Shown piece after piece: positions 29,632 to 41,287 of a stretch of 64,000 nucleotides of DNA; position 1 is the first letter of the stretch; each line of letters begins with the position of its first letter. The position numbers and the translations under genes are program-made. This DNA comes from Betaproteobacteria bacterium (lineage in GTDB: Bacteria > Pseudomonadota > Gammaproteobacteria > Burkholderiales > Burkholderiaceae_A). The notes under the pieces were generated by a model, which made no database searches, had not been told where the DNA came from, and saw only the letters and a list, made by a program, of their open reading frames with translations. The stretch covers positions 62,001-126,000 of the forward strand of contig JAGWWC010000002.1 of NCBI GenBank assembly GCA_018970545.1. The letters run 5' to 3'.

Positions 29632-30675
29632 TTACGCGCGACGTTGCGCGAGCTGATCCAGCAGTTGGAGCAAGGCCGTTTTGTAGTCCGAGGGGGCCAG
29701 CCCTGACAGCGCTCCACGGGCAAGCTCGCATTCCCGCTGGGCTGAATCCAGCGTGGCCGTAAGAGCGCCGGTGCGCTGAATTGCCCGGACGACCCGCTCA
29801 AAATCTGCCTGATCCGGCATCTCAATGGCAGCGCGAACCATCTGTTTTTCCTGCTCGGTGCCTCTGGCCATGACCGTAATCAACGGCAGGGTGGGTTTGC
29901 CCTCGCGCAAGTCATCGCCAACACACTTGCCAATCTCCTGCTCGTTGCCGTCGTAATCCAGAGCATCGTCGATGAGCTGAAATGCGGTTCCAAGGTGCCG
30001 ACCAAAGGCGGCACAGCCCTCGATCAGTATTGGATCTGCGCTGGCAAGAACCGCCGGCACCTTTGCTGCCGCCTCGAAAAGCTTGGCGGTCTTGTAGCGG
30101 ATGACGGTGAGATAGCGCTCTTCAGTCACGTCGGGATCGTGGCAATTCATCAACTGCAGGACTTCGCCTTCGGAAATCACATTGGTGCTCTCCGCCATGA
30201 CGCTCATCACCTCAGCGGAGCCGACTTCGACCATCATTTGGAAGGCTCTGGAATACAGGAAGTCGCCCACCAGGACGCTGGCGGCGTTCCCAAAGAGCAC
30301 GTTCGCGGTGGTCTGGCCGCGACGGAGCTCGGATTCATCGACCACGTCGTCATGGAGCAGGGTTGCGGTATGAATGAATTCCACAACAGCGGCCATGAGC
30401 CGGGAGCGATCTGGTGTCAGCAATGCTTGGCCAGACCCTGAAGCATGTAAGTGTGCACTCATTGCCCCGGAAAGCATTAATAATAGGGATGGTCGGACCC
30501 GTTTTCCACCACTTTGGATGATGTATTCGGCCACTTGGCCAATGAGGGGGACCTCGGATGCCAGGCGATCCCGAATCAGCCGATCTACGGCCGCCATCTC
30601 GGCGCTGACGATGGCCTGGGGCCCTGTGGGGGCGGACACAGTGGGAGCAGAAATGGGGTCGATGACGGCGTTCAC
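29632..30675 (-). CDS. ispB: Trans-octaprenyl diphosphate synthase-like prenyltransferase
   Basis: Long-chain E-polyprenyl diphosphate synthase that makes the side chain of ubiquinone. The first aspartate-rich motif LLHDDVVDESELRRG, the preceding GGKRVRPSLLLM, and the second motif FQLIDDALDYDG are intact. The track ORF begins at 30744, but its first 23 residues are unlike the family. GTG 30675 gives 347 aa, and an even shorter form starting near MAAVDRLIRDRL is possible. Chain length is inferred from orthology and the rplU-rpmA neighbourhood, not proved by sequence. It is divergent from rplU. Confidence 0.93.
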   Translation of the reverse strand: MNAVIDPISAPTVSAPTGPQAIVSAEMAAVDRLIRDRLASEVPLIGQVAEYIIQSGGKRVRPSLLLMLSGAMSAHLHASGSGQALLTPDRSRLMAAVVEFIHTATLLHDDVVDESELRRGQTTANVLFGNAASVLVGDFLYSRAFQMMVEVGSAEVMSVMAESTNVISEGEVLQLMNCHDPDVTEERYLTVIRYKTAKLFEAAAKVPAVLASADPILIEGCAAFGRHLGTAFQLIDDALDYDGNEQEIGKCVGDDLREGKPTLPLITVMARGTEQEKQMVRAAIEMPDQADFERVVRAIQRTGALTATLDSAQRECELARGALSGLAPSDYKTALLQLLDQLAQRRA

Positions 30676-30744
30676 TGCGGCATTATGACACCCCGAATTT
30701 CGGGGATTTTGCGGCGGGTCTGCGCCGCTCGGCGCAAAAATCAT

Positions 30745-30773
30745 TTGACGAAACAGTCACTTAGGGATAAATT
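30745..30773 (+). promoter_or_regulatory. Predicted sigma70 promoter of rplU-rpmA
   Basis: TTGACG at 30745-30750 and TAAATT at 30768-30773 are separated by exactly 17 bp. The predicted transcription start lies about 30 bases before rplU, which has AGAAGG as ribosome-binding site. Confidence 0.75.
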
Positions 30774-30809
30774 GGCGGGTTTCCGAAATTCAAAGCAAGA
30801 AGGCCAGCC

Positions 30810-31121
30810 ATGTACGCCGTAATCAAGACCGGGGGTAAACAATATCGCGTCACCGCCGGCATGACTCTCAAAGTGGAATCCCTCGTCGCTGATGTGGGCA
30901 GCAAGGTGGTTTTGGATCAGGTGCTTGCCGTGGGCGAGGGAGAAGCAGTGGTGGTCGGCTCGCCCCGGGTGCAGGGTGCAACGGTTCAGGCCACGGTGGT
31001 CTCGCATGGCCGGCACGACAAGGTGCGGATCTTCAAGCACCGTCGTCGCAAGCACTTCGCGAAGAGCCAAGGTCATCGGCAGAACTACACTGAATTGAAT
31101 ATTGTTGAGATCAAGAAGTAA
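30810..31121 (+). CDS. rplU: 50S ribosomal protein L21
   Basis: Ribosomal protein of the large subunit that contacts 23S rRNA. The 103-residue protein starts [14 protein letters not shown] and has the signature [22 protein letters not shown] near the C-terminus, both diagnostic. It is the first gene of the rplU-rpmA transcript. Confidence 0.98.
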   Translation: MYAVIKTGGKQYRVTAGMTLKVESLVADVGSKVVLDQVLAVGEGEAVVVGSPRVQGATVQATVVSHGRHDKVRIFKHRRRKHFAKSQGHRQNYTELNIVEIKK

Positions 31122-31175
31122 TTTGGGCGGCTCACTCCCCAATGGGGGAGTGGCGCCTCTGAGTGAGGATTAAAA

Positions 31176-31433
31176 ATGGCACAGAAAAAAGGCGGCGGCA
31201 GTACGCGAAATGGGCGGGACTCCGAGGCCAAACGGCTCGGCGTAAAGGTGTTTGGAGGTGAGCAGATCGCCGCGGGCAGCATCATCGTGCGCCAGCGGGG
31301 CACACAGTTTCATGCGGGCGAAAATGTCGGCATGGGCAAGGATCACACCCTGTTCGCACTGACCCCCGGCCGGGTGAGGTTCGCAGTTCGCGGCCCACTG
31401 AATCGCTCTACCGTCAGCGTCGTGGCGGAATAG
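31176..31433 (+). CDS. rpmA: 50S ribosomal protein L27
   Basis: Large-subunit protein whose N-terminal tail reaches the peptidyl transferase centre. It begins [24 protein letters not shown] and has 85 aa. There is no N-terminal extension needing processing, unlike in Firmicutes. A terminator follows 25 bases downstream. Confidence 0.98.
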   Translation: MAQKKGGGSTRNGRDSEAKRLGVKVFGGEQIAAGSIIVRQRGTQFHAGENVGMGKDHTLFALTPGRVRFAVRGPLNRSTVSVVAE

Positions 31434-31450
31434 GTTTCTCAATTCTGTAG

Positions 31451-33729
<2,279 letters not shown>

Positions 33730-33752
<23 letters not shown>

Positions 33753-34266
33753 TGGCTTCAGATGACTCAGGCCGAAGCTGCAGTTCTTCCTGCGAAAAGA
33801 TCAGGCCCGAGAGTTCGGCAAGCGCGGAACGATAGACATCGCGTTTGAATTCAATCACTGATTCCAACGGAATCCAGTAATCGTGCCAACGCCAGGCGTC
33901 GAATTCCGGTTTTTCTAGGTTGTTGCGCAGGCTGACATCGCAGTCCCGGCCCAACATCTTGAGCAAAAACCAAATCTGTTTCTGGCCTCGATAGTGGCCA
34001 CGCCATTCACGACGTACCCAGCGCTCGGGCACATCGTAGTGCAGCCAATCTCGGGTCCGGCCGATGATTTCGACGTGATGGGGCTTGAGCCCGGTCTCTT
34101 CTTCGAGTTCACGGAACATCGCCTGCTCGGGCGCCTCGCCAGATTTGATGCCGCCTTGGGGAAACTGCCAAGCGTGTTCGCGGACCCGTTTGCCCCAGAA
34201 GACCTGGCGCTGGCCGTTGATCAGGATGATGCCCACATTCGGACGGTATCCGTTTTCGTCAAGCAT
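33730..34266 (-). CDS. rppH: RNA pyrophosphohydrolase RppH
   Basis: Nudix enzyme that removes pyrophosphate from 5' triphosphorylated mRNA to start decay. The Nudix box [23 protein letters not shown] and the typical surrounding [21 protein letters not shown] and WQFPQGG are present. ATG 34266 ([12 protein letters not shown]) gives 178 aa and matches family starts. The track start adds ten residues ([10 protein letters not shown]) and is less likely. It is divergent from proS. Confidence 0.95.
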
Positions 34267-34301
34267 GATGGCGTGATGGTGTGGCGGCGGGCACAAAAGA
34301 A

Positions 34302-34329
34302 TTGGTCATAAAATGCTATCGATTATAAG
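34302..34329 (+). promoter_or_regulatory. Predicted promoter of proS
   Basis: TTGGTC at 34302-34307 and TATAAG at 34324-34329 with a 16-bp spacer. The -10 matches five of six consensus bases and the -35 is weak. It would give a very short leader before ATG 34339, so the position is tentative. Confidence 0.4.
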
Positions 34330-34338
34330 AGGGCCATC

Positions 34339-36087
34339 ATGAGAATTTCCCATTTTCACTTCCAGACCTTAAAGGAAGATCCAGCCGATGCTGAGGTGGT
34401 CAGTCATCGCCTGATGCTGCGGGCGGCCATGATTCGTCGGCTGGGTGCGGGCATTTACAACTACATGCCGTTGGGCCTGCGGGTAATCCGCAAGGTGGAG
34501 CGCATTATTCGCGAGGAGATGGACCGGTCGGGTGCCATTGAGCTCTTGATGCCCTTGGTGCAGCCGGCTGAGCTCTGGATGGAGACAGGCCGCTGGGAGA
34601 AGATGGGGCCGGAGTTGCTTCGTGTGAAGGATCGGCACGGGCGAGATTTTGCGATTCAGCCAACTTCAGAGGAGGTGATCACGGACATTGCCCGTCAGGA
34701 GTTGAAAAGCTGGCGGCAGCTGCCCAAGAATTTTTATCACATACAGACCAAATTCCGTGATGAGCGGCGGCCGCGATTTGGCGTGATGCGGGGCCGAGAG
34801 TTCACCATGAAGGATGCTTATTCGTTCGACCGCGATGTCGCCGGCGCTGAAAAAAGCTACGACAACATGTTTGAATGCTACTGCCGGATTTTTGATCGGC
34901 TTGGCCTGCGGTATCGCTCGGTGGCCGCCGATACCGGCGCGATCGGAGGATCGCGCTCCCACGAGTTTCAGGTGATCGCCGACACGGGAGAAGACGCAAT
35001 CGTCTATTGCCCCCAATCCGATTACGCTGCCAATATGGAGCTTGCTGAGGCGGTCGCGTTGCTGTCGGATCGCAAGCTGGCCGCGCAGCCAATGACATTA
35101 ACGCCCACGCCTGGCAAATCCACCTGTGCTGACGTAGCCGCGTTTCTTGGCCTGCCGATACAGCAGACGGTGAAATCCATTGTGTTGGCCACTGATGCGC
35201 GTGATGAAAAGGGCGCCGTGGCGGCGACGAAAATCTGGCTTTTGCTGCTGCGGGGTGATCATGATCTCAACGAAGTGAAGGCGGGTAAGCTCGAGGGCCT
35301 GGATCAGGGGTTTCGTTTTGCGACGGTCCAGGAGATTGAGTCCTGCTTTGGCTGCAAGCCAGGCTACCTCGGCCCGGTTGCGCCCGTCCGGCCCATCACG
35401 GTGATTGCAGACCGCACCGTCGCGCGGATGAGCGACTTCGTGACGGGGGCGAACCAGTGGGACCACCACCTCTGTGGTGTCAATTGGGGCCGCGATCTGC
35501 CAGAGCCCGATCAGGTGGCCGATATCCGCAACGTTGTGGAGGGGGATCCCTCTCCCGACGGCAGAGGCAGCCTCTCCATTCAGCGTGGCATCGAGGTTGG
35601 CCACGTGTTTTATTTGGGCACGAAATATTCAGAGGCAATGAAGGCCAGCTATCTCGATGAGACCGGCAAGCCCGCACTCATGGAGATGGGATGCTATGGC
35701 ATTGGCGTGACCCGAATCGTCGGGGCTGCCATTGAGCAGAATCATGATCAGCGCGGCATCATCTGGCCGGCTGCGATCGCGCCCTTTGAGGTCGTCATCT
35801 GTCCAGTGGGCGCAGCCAAGTCCGATCTGGTCAAGGCCGAGGCCGAGGCCATCTATCAGGAGTTGCTTGCAGCCGGAAGCGATGTCGCAATTGATGATCG
35901 CGATGAGCGTCCTGGAGCGATGTTTGCGGACTGGGAGCTGATTGGTGTGCCGGTCCGGGTAACGGTTGGCGAGCGGTCGCTCAAAGAAGGCAAACTGGAG
36001 TTGCTTCAGCGCGCCGGTATGGCGGCATCGACGTGTGAGCGCAGTAGTGTGGTTTCAGCAGTCCGCGGCCTGCTATCCGCGAATTAA
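34339..36087 (+). CDS. proS: Prolyl-tRNA synthetase ProS (bacterial type)
   Basis: Charges tRNA-Pro, one isoacceptor of which is encoded in this window. Class II motif 2 ([25 protein letters not shown]) and motif 3 ([20 protein letters not shown]) flank the INS editing domain of the bacterial form ([11 protein letters not shown] and the following region), which deacylates Ala-tRNA-Pro. The anticodon-binding domain is at the C-terminus. It has 582 aa. The normal start is [23 protein letters not shown]. Confidence 0.97.
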   Translation: MRISHFHFQTLKEDPADAEVVSHRLMLRAAMIRRLGAGIYNYMPLGLRVIRKVERIIREEMDRSGAIELLMPLVQPAELWMETGRWEKMGPELLRVKDRHGRDFAIQPTSEEVITDIARQELKSWRQLPKNFYHIQTKFRDERRPRFGVMRGREFTMKDAYSFDRDVAGAEKSYDNMFECYCRIFDRLGLRYRSVAADTGAIGGSRSHEFQVIADTGEDAIVYCPQSDYAANMELAEAVALLSDRKLAAQPMTLTPTPGKSTCADVAAFLGLPIQQTVKSIVLATDARDEKGAVAATKIWLLLLRGDHDLNEVKAGKLEGLDQGFRFATVQEIESCFGCKPGYLGPVAPVRPITVIADRTVARMSDFVTGANQWDHHLCGVNWGRDLPEPDQVADIRNVVEGDPSPDGRGSLSIQRGIEVGHVFYLGTKYSEAMKASYLDETGKPALMEMGCYGIGVTRIVGAAIEQNHDQRGIIWPAAIAPFEVVICPVGAAKSDLVKAEAEAIYQELLAAGSDVAIDDRDERPGAMFADWELIGVPVRVTVGERSLKEGKLELLQRAGMAASTCERSSVVSAVRGLLSAN

Positions 36088-36104
36088 AAAAAGGAGACGA
36101 CATC

Positions 36105-36896
36105 ATGAACGCCCCTGAGCAGCTTTATGTCTTGCGTGAGGATCAGGATGCGCTCGCCACCATCACCATGAATCGTGGCGAGCGGTTTAATCCACTATCC
36201 TCCGAAATGATCTTGGCGTTGTGCCAAACATTGGATGCGATCGCCCAAGACAAATCGGTTCGGGTGGTGGTGCTTCAGGGAAATGGCCGAGGATTCTGTG
36301 CCGGCCATGACCTCAAAGAGATGCAAAACCATGCCCAGGACTCCGCATGGATTGCTGAGCTGTTTCGCTCGTGCAGTGAATTGATGATGCGCATCACTCA
36401 AATGCCGCAGCCCGTGATCGCCAAGGTCCACGGCATTGCAACCGCGGCGGGCTGTCAGCTGACCTCAATGTGCGATCTCGCGGTCGCCAGCGCTGACAGC
36501 CGGTTCGCCCTGCCCGGGGTCAATATCGGCCTCTTCTGCTCAACGCCAGCTGTGGGAGTGGCACGTAATATCGGCCGTAAGCGGGCGATGGAGATGCTGC
36601 TTACGGGCGAGATGATTGATGCAACGACCGCGCTGCAATGGGGCCTGGTGAATCGGGTAGTGCCCGCAGCGCAGCTCGATGCAGAGGTCCAGCGGCTTGC
36701 GGAGCTGATCAAGGCCAAGAGTGCAGCTGCTGTCGCGATGGGTAAAACGACCTTCTATAAGCAAATCGAGATGGGGCTTGCCGGCGCCTACTCGGTCACG
36801 GGTGAGGCCATGACCTGCAATATGGGCCTTGCGGATACTGCGGAGGGCATTGACGCGTTTCTTACAAAGCGCGCGCCGCGCTGGAAAAACGCTTAA
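36105..36896 (+). CDS. Crotonase-fold protein, ECHDC3-like
   Basis: Enoyl-CoA hydratase/isomerase superfamily protein of 263 aa, with an oxyanion-hole segment GRGFCAGHDLKEM and HGIATAAGCQLTSMCDLAVAS. Both glutamates used by classical enoyl-CoA hydratases are missing: the GCE site reads GCQ, and the PE site reads PG in LPGVNIGLFCSTP. The whole block GLFCSTPAVGVAR with GKTTFYKQ strongly resembles the ECHDC3 subgroup. Ordinary hydratase activity is therefore doubtful, and a role in acyl-CoA binding or another reaction is possible. AAAAAGGAGA precedes the ATG. It follows proS by 17 bases. Confidence 0.86.
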   Translation: MNAPEQLYVLREDQDALATITMNRGERFNPLSSEMILALCQTLDAIAQDKSVRVVVLQGNGRGFCAGHDLKEMQNHAQDSAWIAELFRSCSELMMRITQMPQPVIAKVHGIATAAGCQLTSMCDLAVASADSRFALPGVNIGLFCSTPAVGVARNIGRKRAMEMLLTGEMIDATTALQWGLVNRVVPAAQLDAEVQRLAELIKAKSAAAVAMGKTTFYKQIEMGLAGAYSVTGEAMTCNMGLADTAEGIDAFLTKRAPRWKNA

Positions 36897-36917
36897 AAAG
36901 CGTATCCAAAAACAAAC

Positions 36918-36941
36918 AAGCCCGGGATTTCCGGGCTTTGG
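36918..36941. terminator. Hairpin terminator between ech-like gene and dctP
   Basis: AAGCCCGG-GATTT-CCGGGCTT forms a perfect 8-bp stem between two convergent genes. The plus strand has only a short T run. The minus-strand side has GTTTGTTTTTGG after the stem, so it may terminate the TRAP operon more efficiently. Confidence 0.7.
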
Positions 36942-36985
36942 ATGATGCTGAATCAGGGCCGCGACCCCCGAACTGCCACCACCGA

Positions 36986-38041
36986 TTACTTCACAGCGGC
37001 CAGTGTTTTCTCTGCTTTATCGACCAGTGGTGCTCCAATCTGGGCCTTCCACTTGTTGTAGACCGCACGGGTTGCCTTAATGAACTCCTCTCGATCGGCC
37101 GCACTAGGAGTGGATACGGTTACGCCAAGGCCCTCGATGGTTTTCAATAGCGGCTTGCCAGGCTCCACGAGTCCGGTTCTCGCGATTGTAATCTCTTGTT
37201 TTCCCGCATCGATTGCCGCCTTACGCACGATTTCCCGATCTTCAGCGGTCCAGCTATTCCAGACCTCTTTATTTACGACGAAGATCAGCGGATCCACCAT
37301 GTAGCCCCACATGGTCAAATGCTTCTGGGCCACGGTGTGAAGCTTCGCAGCAGTAAAAATAGTCAGTGGATTTTCCTGGCCGTCGACGGCACCTGAGGAC
37401 AGCGCAGGCTGGGTATCGGCCCAGCTCATCTGAACGGGATTAGCCCCCAGGGCTGTGAACATGTCGATAAATAGCGGCGATCCGACCACTCGGATTTTCA
37501 TACCCTTTAGGTCAGCGGGTGTCTTGATCTCACGCTTGGAGTTTGAGAGCTCCCGAAAACCGTTCTCGCCCCAGGCCAGTGGCACCACACCTGCCTTATC
37601 AAGAATAGCGAAGATATCTCTGCCGACATCTCCGCCGGTGATCGCATCAATCGATTTGAAATCCTTAATCAGAAATGGCAATGAGAAGAGATTGAGCTCT
37701 TTCACCTGAGGCGACCAGTTGATGGAGGATCCAATCGCCATATCGATTACTCCCTGGCGAATCGCGGTGAACTCGCGGGTCTGATCACCGCCGACCAGTG
37801 AGGTGCCGGGGTACATCTTGATGTTGATGCGGCCCTTCGTGCGCTCGCGCACGAGGTCTGCCCATATGTCGCCGCCCTTGCCCCAGGGAAAGGCGTTCCC
37901 CAGCACGGTGGACAGCTTATATTCGGCCTTATAGCCTGGCGGCAGGGCCTGTTGCTGGGCCTGGACTGCCCCTGCGCTCAGCGCGATGCCGAGTCCGCAG
38001 AGGGTCAGGGCGAAGGCCCGTAATCGAGTAATGAGTGTCAT
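36986..38041 (-). CDS. dctP: TRAP transporter solute-binding protein DctP
   Basis: Periplasmic receptor of a tripartite ATP-independent transporter for organic acids. A Sec signal peptide (TRLRAFALTLCGLGIALSAGAVQAQ) is cleaved before QQALPPGYKAEYK. The DctP fold shows MYPGTSLVGGDQTREFTAIRQGVIDMAIGS, the ligand-binding arginine region MKIRVVGSPLF, and GAVDGQENPLTIF. ATG 38041 after AAGGAG gives 351 aa, and the track's upstream extension is out of family. It is the last gene of dctQ-dctM-dctP. The substrate cannot be fixed from sequence. Confidence 0.93.
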   Translation of the reverse strand: MTLITRLRAFALTLCGLGIALSAGAVQAQQQALPPGYKAEYKLSTVLGNAFPWGKGGDIWADLVRERTKGRINIKMYPGTSLVGGDQTREFTAIRQGVIDMAIGSSINWSPQVKELNLFSLPFLIKDFKSIDAITGGDVGRDIFAILDKAGVVPLAWGENGFRELSNSKREIKTPADLKGMKIRVVGSPLFIDMFTALGANPVQMSWADTQPALSSGAVDGQENPLTIFTAAKLHTVAQKHLTMWGYMVDPLIFVVNKEVWNSWTAEDREIVRKAAIDAGKQEITIARTGLVEPGKPLLKTIEGLGVTVSTPSAADREEFIKATRAVYNKWKAQIGAPLVDKAEKTLAAVK

Positions 38042-38076
38042 GTGAGCAGCTCCTTGTTGAGATGATGAAGATGGTT

Positions 38077-39375
38077 TTAGTAGCCTAGGGCCTTGGGTAG
38101 CCAGAGGGCAAGCCCTGGGAAGATGACAACGGCAGTCACCGCGATCAGCGCGGCAAGCACAAACCACCAGACCCACTTGAAGGCCTGATCTATCGGAACT
38201 TTTGCCATTTTGCACGACACCATCAGGTTGACGGCCATTGGCGGTGTGAACTGTCCGACTGCCACCATCATGGTCATAAGAATACCAAACCATACCGGGT
38301 CCCATTGAAAGGCGCGCATAAACGGCGTCAGCAGTGGCACAAAAATCAGAAAGATTGAAATTCCATCAAGAAACATTCCGACAATTAGCAGCAAAATAAC
38401 AATGTATGCGATTGCCGCGCTGCTGCTGATGCCGCTGCTCAGAATTGCCTTAGCAAGGGGGTCAATGATCGAGAGTGTCGACAATGCATAGGCAAAAATT
38501 GATGCGAGTCCGATCACCATCAGGATGACTGCAGACAGTTCTGCGGCCTCACGAAAGATCGGCAGTAGATCTCGTAGGCCGATGGTCTTGTGAATGGCCA
38601 TTCCGATGAGCAGTCCATAGCCCACCGCGACCGCTGCGGCTTCGGTGGGGGTAAACCAGCCCAGCCGCATTCCGCCGAGTATCAATATGGGTGCAGTAAG
38701 ACCCCAGAGGGCCTCGCGTAGACTGATGAGCAGGGCGGGTCTGGCCTGCGCGGCCTCTTGTGCGCCGAGTCCATGGCGCCGCGATAGCCACACAGCCGGG
38801 ATCATCAGTGCAAGTCCGATGAGTACACCCGGCAGCATGCCTGCCGCGAACAGGGCGGGTACCGAAGCCCCCGGCGTCAGCACGCTGTAGATGATGAGGG
38901 CAATAGATGGTGGAATGAGAATGTCGGTTGAGGCTGCCGCGCCGATGACAGACGCAGAAAACGAGGCCGGGTATCCCGCGCGGGCCATTGCCGCGATCAT
39001 GACGCCGCCAACGGCCGCCGCGTTCGCTGGACCTGATCCCGAGATGCCACCCAGAAACATCGCCACGGCGATAGCAACCACCGGCAGCATTCCGGGGCCG
39101 CGCCCTACTATGGCAATGGCGAGATTGATTAGGCGCTGAGCCACGCCCGAACGGTCAAAGATCGACCCTACCAAGACAAACATGGGTAGAGCGAGTAATG
39201 GGTATTTTGTCAGCGTAGCGTAGAAATTTTGGGGCACTGCCAGGAGCCCAAAATTTGCGGTGTCAAGATTTGCCATGGCGATAGCAGCGGTTGCGCCGAG
39301 CCCTAGTGCGATCCCGATGGGCACTCCTGCCAGCATCAGTGTGATGAACAGGATAAAAAGTAGGGCCGCGATCAT
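38077..39375 (-). CDS. dctM: TRAP transporter large permease DctM
   Basis: Large membrane subunit that uses the sodium gradient to move the solute delivered by DctP. The 432-residue protein has about twelve hydrophobic segments and family motifs such as GVPIGIALGLGA, FVLVGSIFDRSGVAQRLI, FLGGISGSGPANAAAVG and ILIPPSIALIIYSVLTPGASVPALFAAGMLPG. The ATG overlaps the dctQ stop (ATGA), so QM are translationally coupled. The dctP start follows after 35 bases. Confidence 0.95.
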   Translation of the reverse strand: MIAALLFILFITLMLAGVPIGIALGLGATAAIAMANLDTANFGLLAVPQNFYATLTKYPLLALPMFVLVGSIFDRSGVAQRLINLAIAIVGRGPGMLPVVAIAVAMFLGGISGSGPANAAAVGGVMIAAMARAGYPASFSASVIGAAASTDILIPPSIALIIYSVLTPGASVPALFAAGMLPGVLIGLALMIPAVWLSRRHGLGAQEAAQARPALLISLREALWGLTAPILILGGMRLGWFTPTEAAAVAVGYGLLIGMAIHKTIGLRDLLPIFREAAELSAVILMVIGLASIFAYALSTLSIIDPLAKAILSSGISSSAAIAYIVILLLIVGMFLDGISIFLIFVPLLTPFMRAFQWDPVWFGILMTMMVAVGQFTPPMAVNLMVSCKMAKVPIDQAFKWVWWFVLAALIAVTAVVIFPGLALWLPKALGY

Positions 39376-39875
39376 ACGGCATCCTTTTCAGTGGTCTGAT
39401 CATTTGGGCGCTGGATCTGCTGAAAGCGTTGCAGTGATCGTGTGCAGAGAATTGCGCAGAAAATTGGCAGCCAGATCGAGTACCACCATTTGGGCAGGCC
39501 GATTGCAGGTGACGTGTCTCCGAACCTGAACTCGTCCCAGGCCATCATTGCAGACAACAGGCCGAGACCAAAGAAAAATAACGCATTGGCGAGAGCCGAG
39601 AATTTTTCAAAATAAACCTTTCGGCCTGGGTCTGCGGCTTCAGAAAAAAATTCAATTCGGATATGACTGTCTCGCGTGATTGCAGATGCGCTACCCGCTA
39701 GGCACATCACGAGCATCAGAAAGCTTGAGAGCTCTTCTGTCCATGCGAATGACTGGTCTGTGAAGTAGCGGACAAAAACATTGACCAGAGTGATCACCAG
39801 CAGCGCGCCCAGAAGCCATGCGCCGATGACCTCTTCTGCCCGGCGGTGCCAGGCCACCGGTTTAGCGTTTCCCAA
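39372..39875 (-). CDS. dctQ: TRAP transporter small permease DctQ
   Basis: Small membrane subunit with four spans (GAWLLGALLVITLVNVFVRYF first) and the family motif FAWTEELSSFLMLVMCLAGSA, followed by a charged loop HIRIEFFSEA. The track TTG start at 39875 makes it overlap the ffh coding end by 14 bases. GTG 39857 (VAWHRRAEE), just after the ffh stop, is a plausible alternative that shortens it by six residues. Either way the TRAP operon follows ffh without a promoter-sized gap. Confidence 0.9.
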   Translation of the reverse strand: MGNAKPVAWHRRAEEVIGAWLLGALLVITLVNVFVRYFTDQSFAWTEELSSFLMLVMCLAGSASAITRDSHIRIEFFSEAADPGRKVYFEKFSALANALFFFGLGLLSAMMAWDEFRFGDTSPAIGLPKWWYSIWLPIFCAILCTRSLQRFQQIQRPNDQTTEKDAV

Positions 39876-41265
39876 ACCCGCCCATTCCCGGAATTCCGCC
39901 CATGCCTTTCATGGCACCAACGGCCCGCATCATCTTTGCGAGACCGCCTTTTTGCATCTTCTTCATCATTTCTTGCATCTGTTCAAACTGATTCAACAGG
40001 CGGTTGACTTCCTGCACTGAGACGCCCGCACCCGCCGCAATCCGCCGCTTGCGGCTTGCCTTTAAGAGGTCGGGATGCTGTCGCTCTTTGGGTGTCATGG
40101 AGTTGATGATGCCCTCCATGCGCGGTATGGATTTTTCGGCTGCGGATAGATCAGTGCCTTTCGCGGCTTGTTGCATCTGGGCCGGCAGCTTATCGACCAA
40201 CGAGGATAGGCCGCCCATATTGCGCATCTGTCCGATTTGCATTTTGAAATCATTCAGGTCAAAGCGGCCGCCTGTCTTGAATTTCTCGGCCATTTTCTCG
40301 GCCGCTTTCAGGTCCACCGTCTTTTGGGCCTGCTCGACAATGGCCAGAATATCGCCCATCCCCAGCACGCGATTGGCCATCCGTTCGGCATCAAAGGCCT
40401 CCAGGCCATCAATCTTTTCTGAGGTGCCGACAAATTTGATTGGGCAGCCGGTCACGGCCCGCACCGATAACACGGCGCCGCCCCGTGAATCGCCATCCAT
40501 CTTGGTGAGAACGACACCCGTCAGGGGAAGGGCCGCTTTAAATGCAGCCGCAGTCCGCACCGCATCCTGGCCCTGCATCGCATCGACCGTAAAGAGCGTC
40601 TCAATCGGCTTGACAGCGCTGTGAAGCTGCGCGATCTCGCGCATCATTTCTTCATCAATGGCAAGCCGACCCGCGGTATCGATGAGCACAACATCGTGGA
40701 GATGCCGCCGGGCATGATCCAGGGCCTGCTGTGCGATCGCTACGGGGCTCGCACCTTCTGGCGTTGGAAAAAAATCAACACCCGCCTGTGCGCTGACCAG
40801 CCGCAGCTGATCAATGGCAGCCGGCCGATAGACATCACACGAGACGGTCAGAACCCGTTTTTTCCGCGATTCAGCCAGCCACTTGGCGAGCTTACCGACA
40901 GTCGTGGTTTTGCCGGCGCCTTGCAGTCCAGCCATTAGCACTGCCGCAGGCGGCGCCACGGCGAGATTGAGCTGCATTCGGCCCATGGCGGATGCGTCCT
41001 CGCCAGCCATGAGACGAATCAGCTCTTGATGCACCACGCCCACCATGGCCTGGCCGGGACTCAGGCTGGCCTGGACCTCTTGGCCCATTGCCTTTTCTTT
41101 GACCTTGGCAATGAAATCTTTGACGACATGCAGGGCCACATCCGCATCAAGCAGGGCAAGCCGGACCTCACGCAGCATGTCCTGCGTGTTGGAGTCGGTC
41201 AGCCGAGCCTCGCCCTTGATGGTTTTGACGACTCGTGCGAGCCGTTCGGTCAGATTCTCAAGCAT
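39862..41265 (-). CDS. ffh: Signal recognition particle protein Ffh
   Basis: SRP54 homologue that recognises signal sequences and targets ribosomes to the membrane. The NG domain has MAGLQGAGKTTTVGKLAKWL, DTAGRLAIDEEMM and TKMDGDSRGGA. The methionine-rich M domain begins after GMGDILAIVEQA and includes GGLSSLVDKLPAQMQQA. The C-terminal end is Met/Gly rich (MQEMMKKMQKGGLAKMM). It has 467 aa. It is divergent from the CcsA-like gene with only 22 bases between the start codons. Confidence 0.97.
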   Translation of the reverse strand: MLENLTERLARVVKTIKGEARLTDSNTQDMLREVRLALLDADVALHVVKDFIAKVKEKAMGQEVQASLSPGQAMVGVVHQELIRLMAGEDASAMGRMQLNLAVAPPAAVLMAGLQGAGKTTTVGKLAKWLAESRKKRVLTVSCDVYRPAAIDQLRLVSAQAGVDFFPTPEGASPVAIAQQALDHARRHLHDVVLIDTAGRLAIDEEMMREIAQLHSAVKPIETLFTVDAMQGQDAVRTAAAFKAALPLTGVVLTKMDGDSRGGAVLSVRAVTGCPIKFVGTSEKIDGLEAFDAERMANRVLGMGDILAIVEQAQKTVDLKAAEKMAEKFKTGGRFDLNDFKMQIGQMRNMGGLSSLVDKLPAQMQQAAKGTDLSAAEKSIPRMEGIINSMTPKERQHPDLLKASRKRRIAAGAGVSVQEVNRLLNQFEQMQEMMKKMQKGGLAKMMRAVGAMKGMGGIPGMGGFGKR

Positions 41266-41287
41266 GCTGCGCTACACTGCCTTTGTT

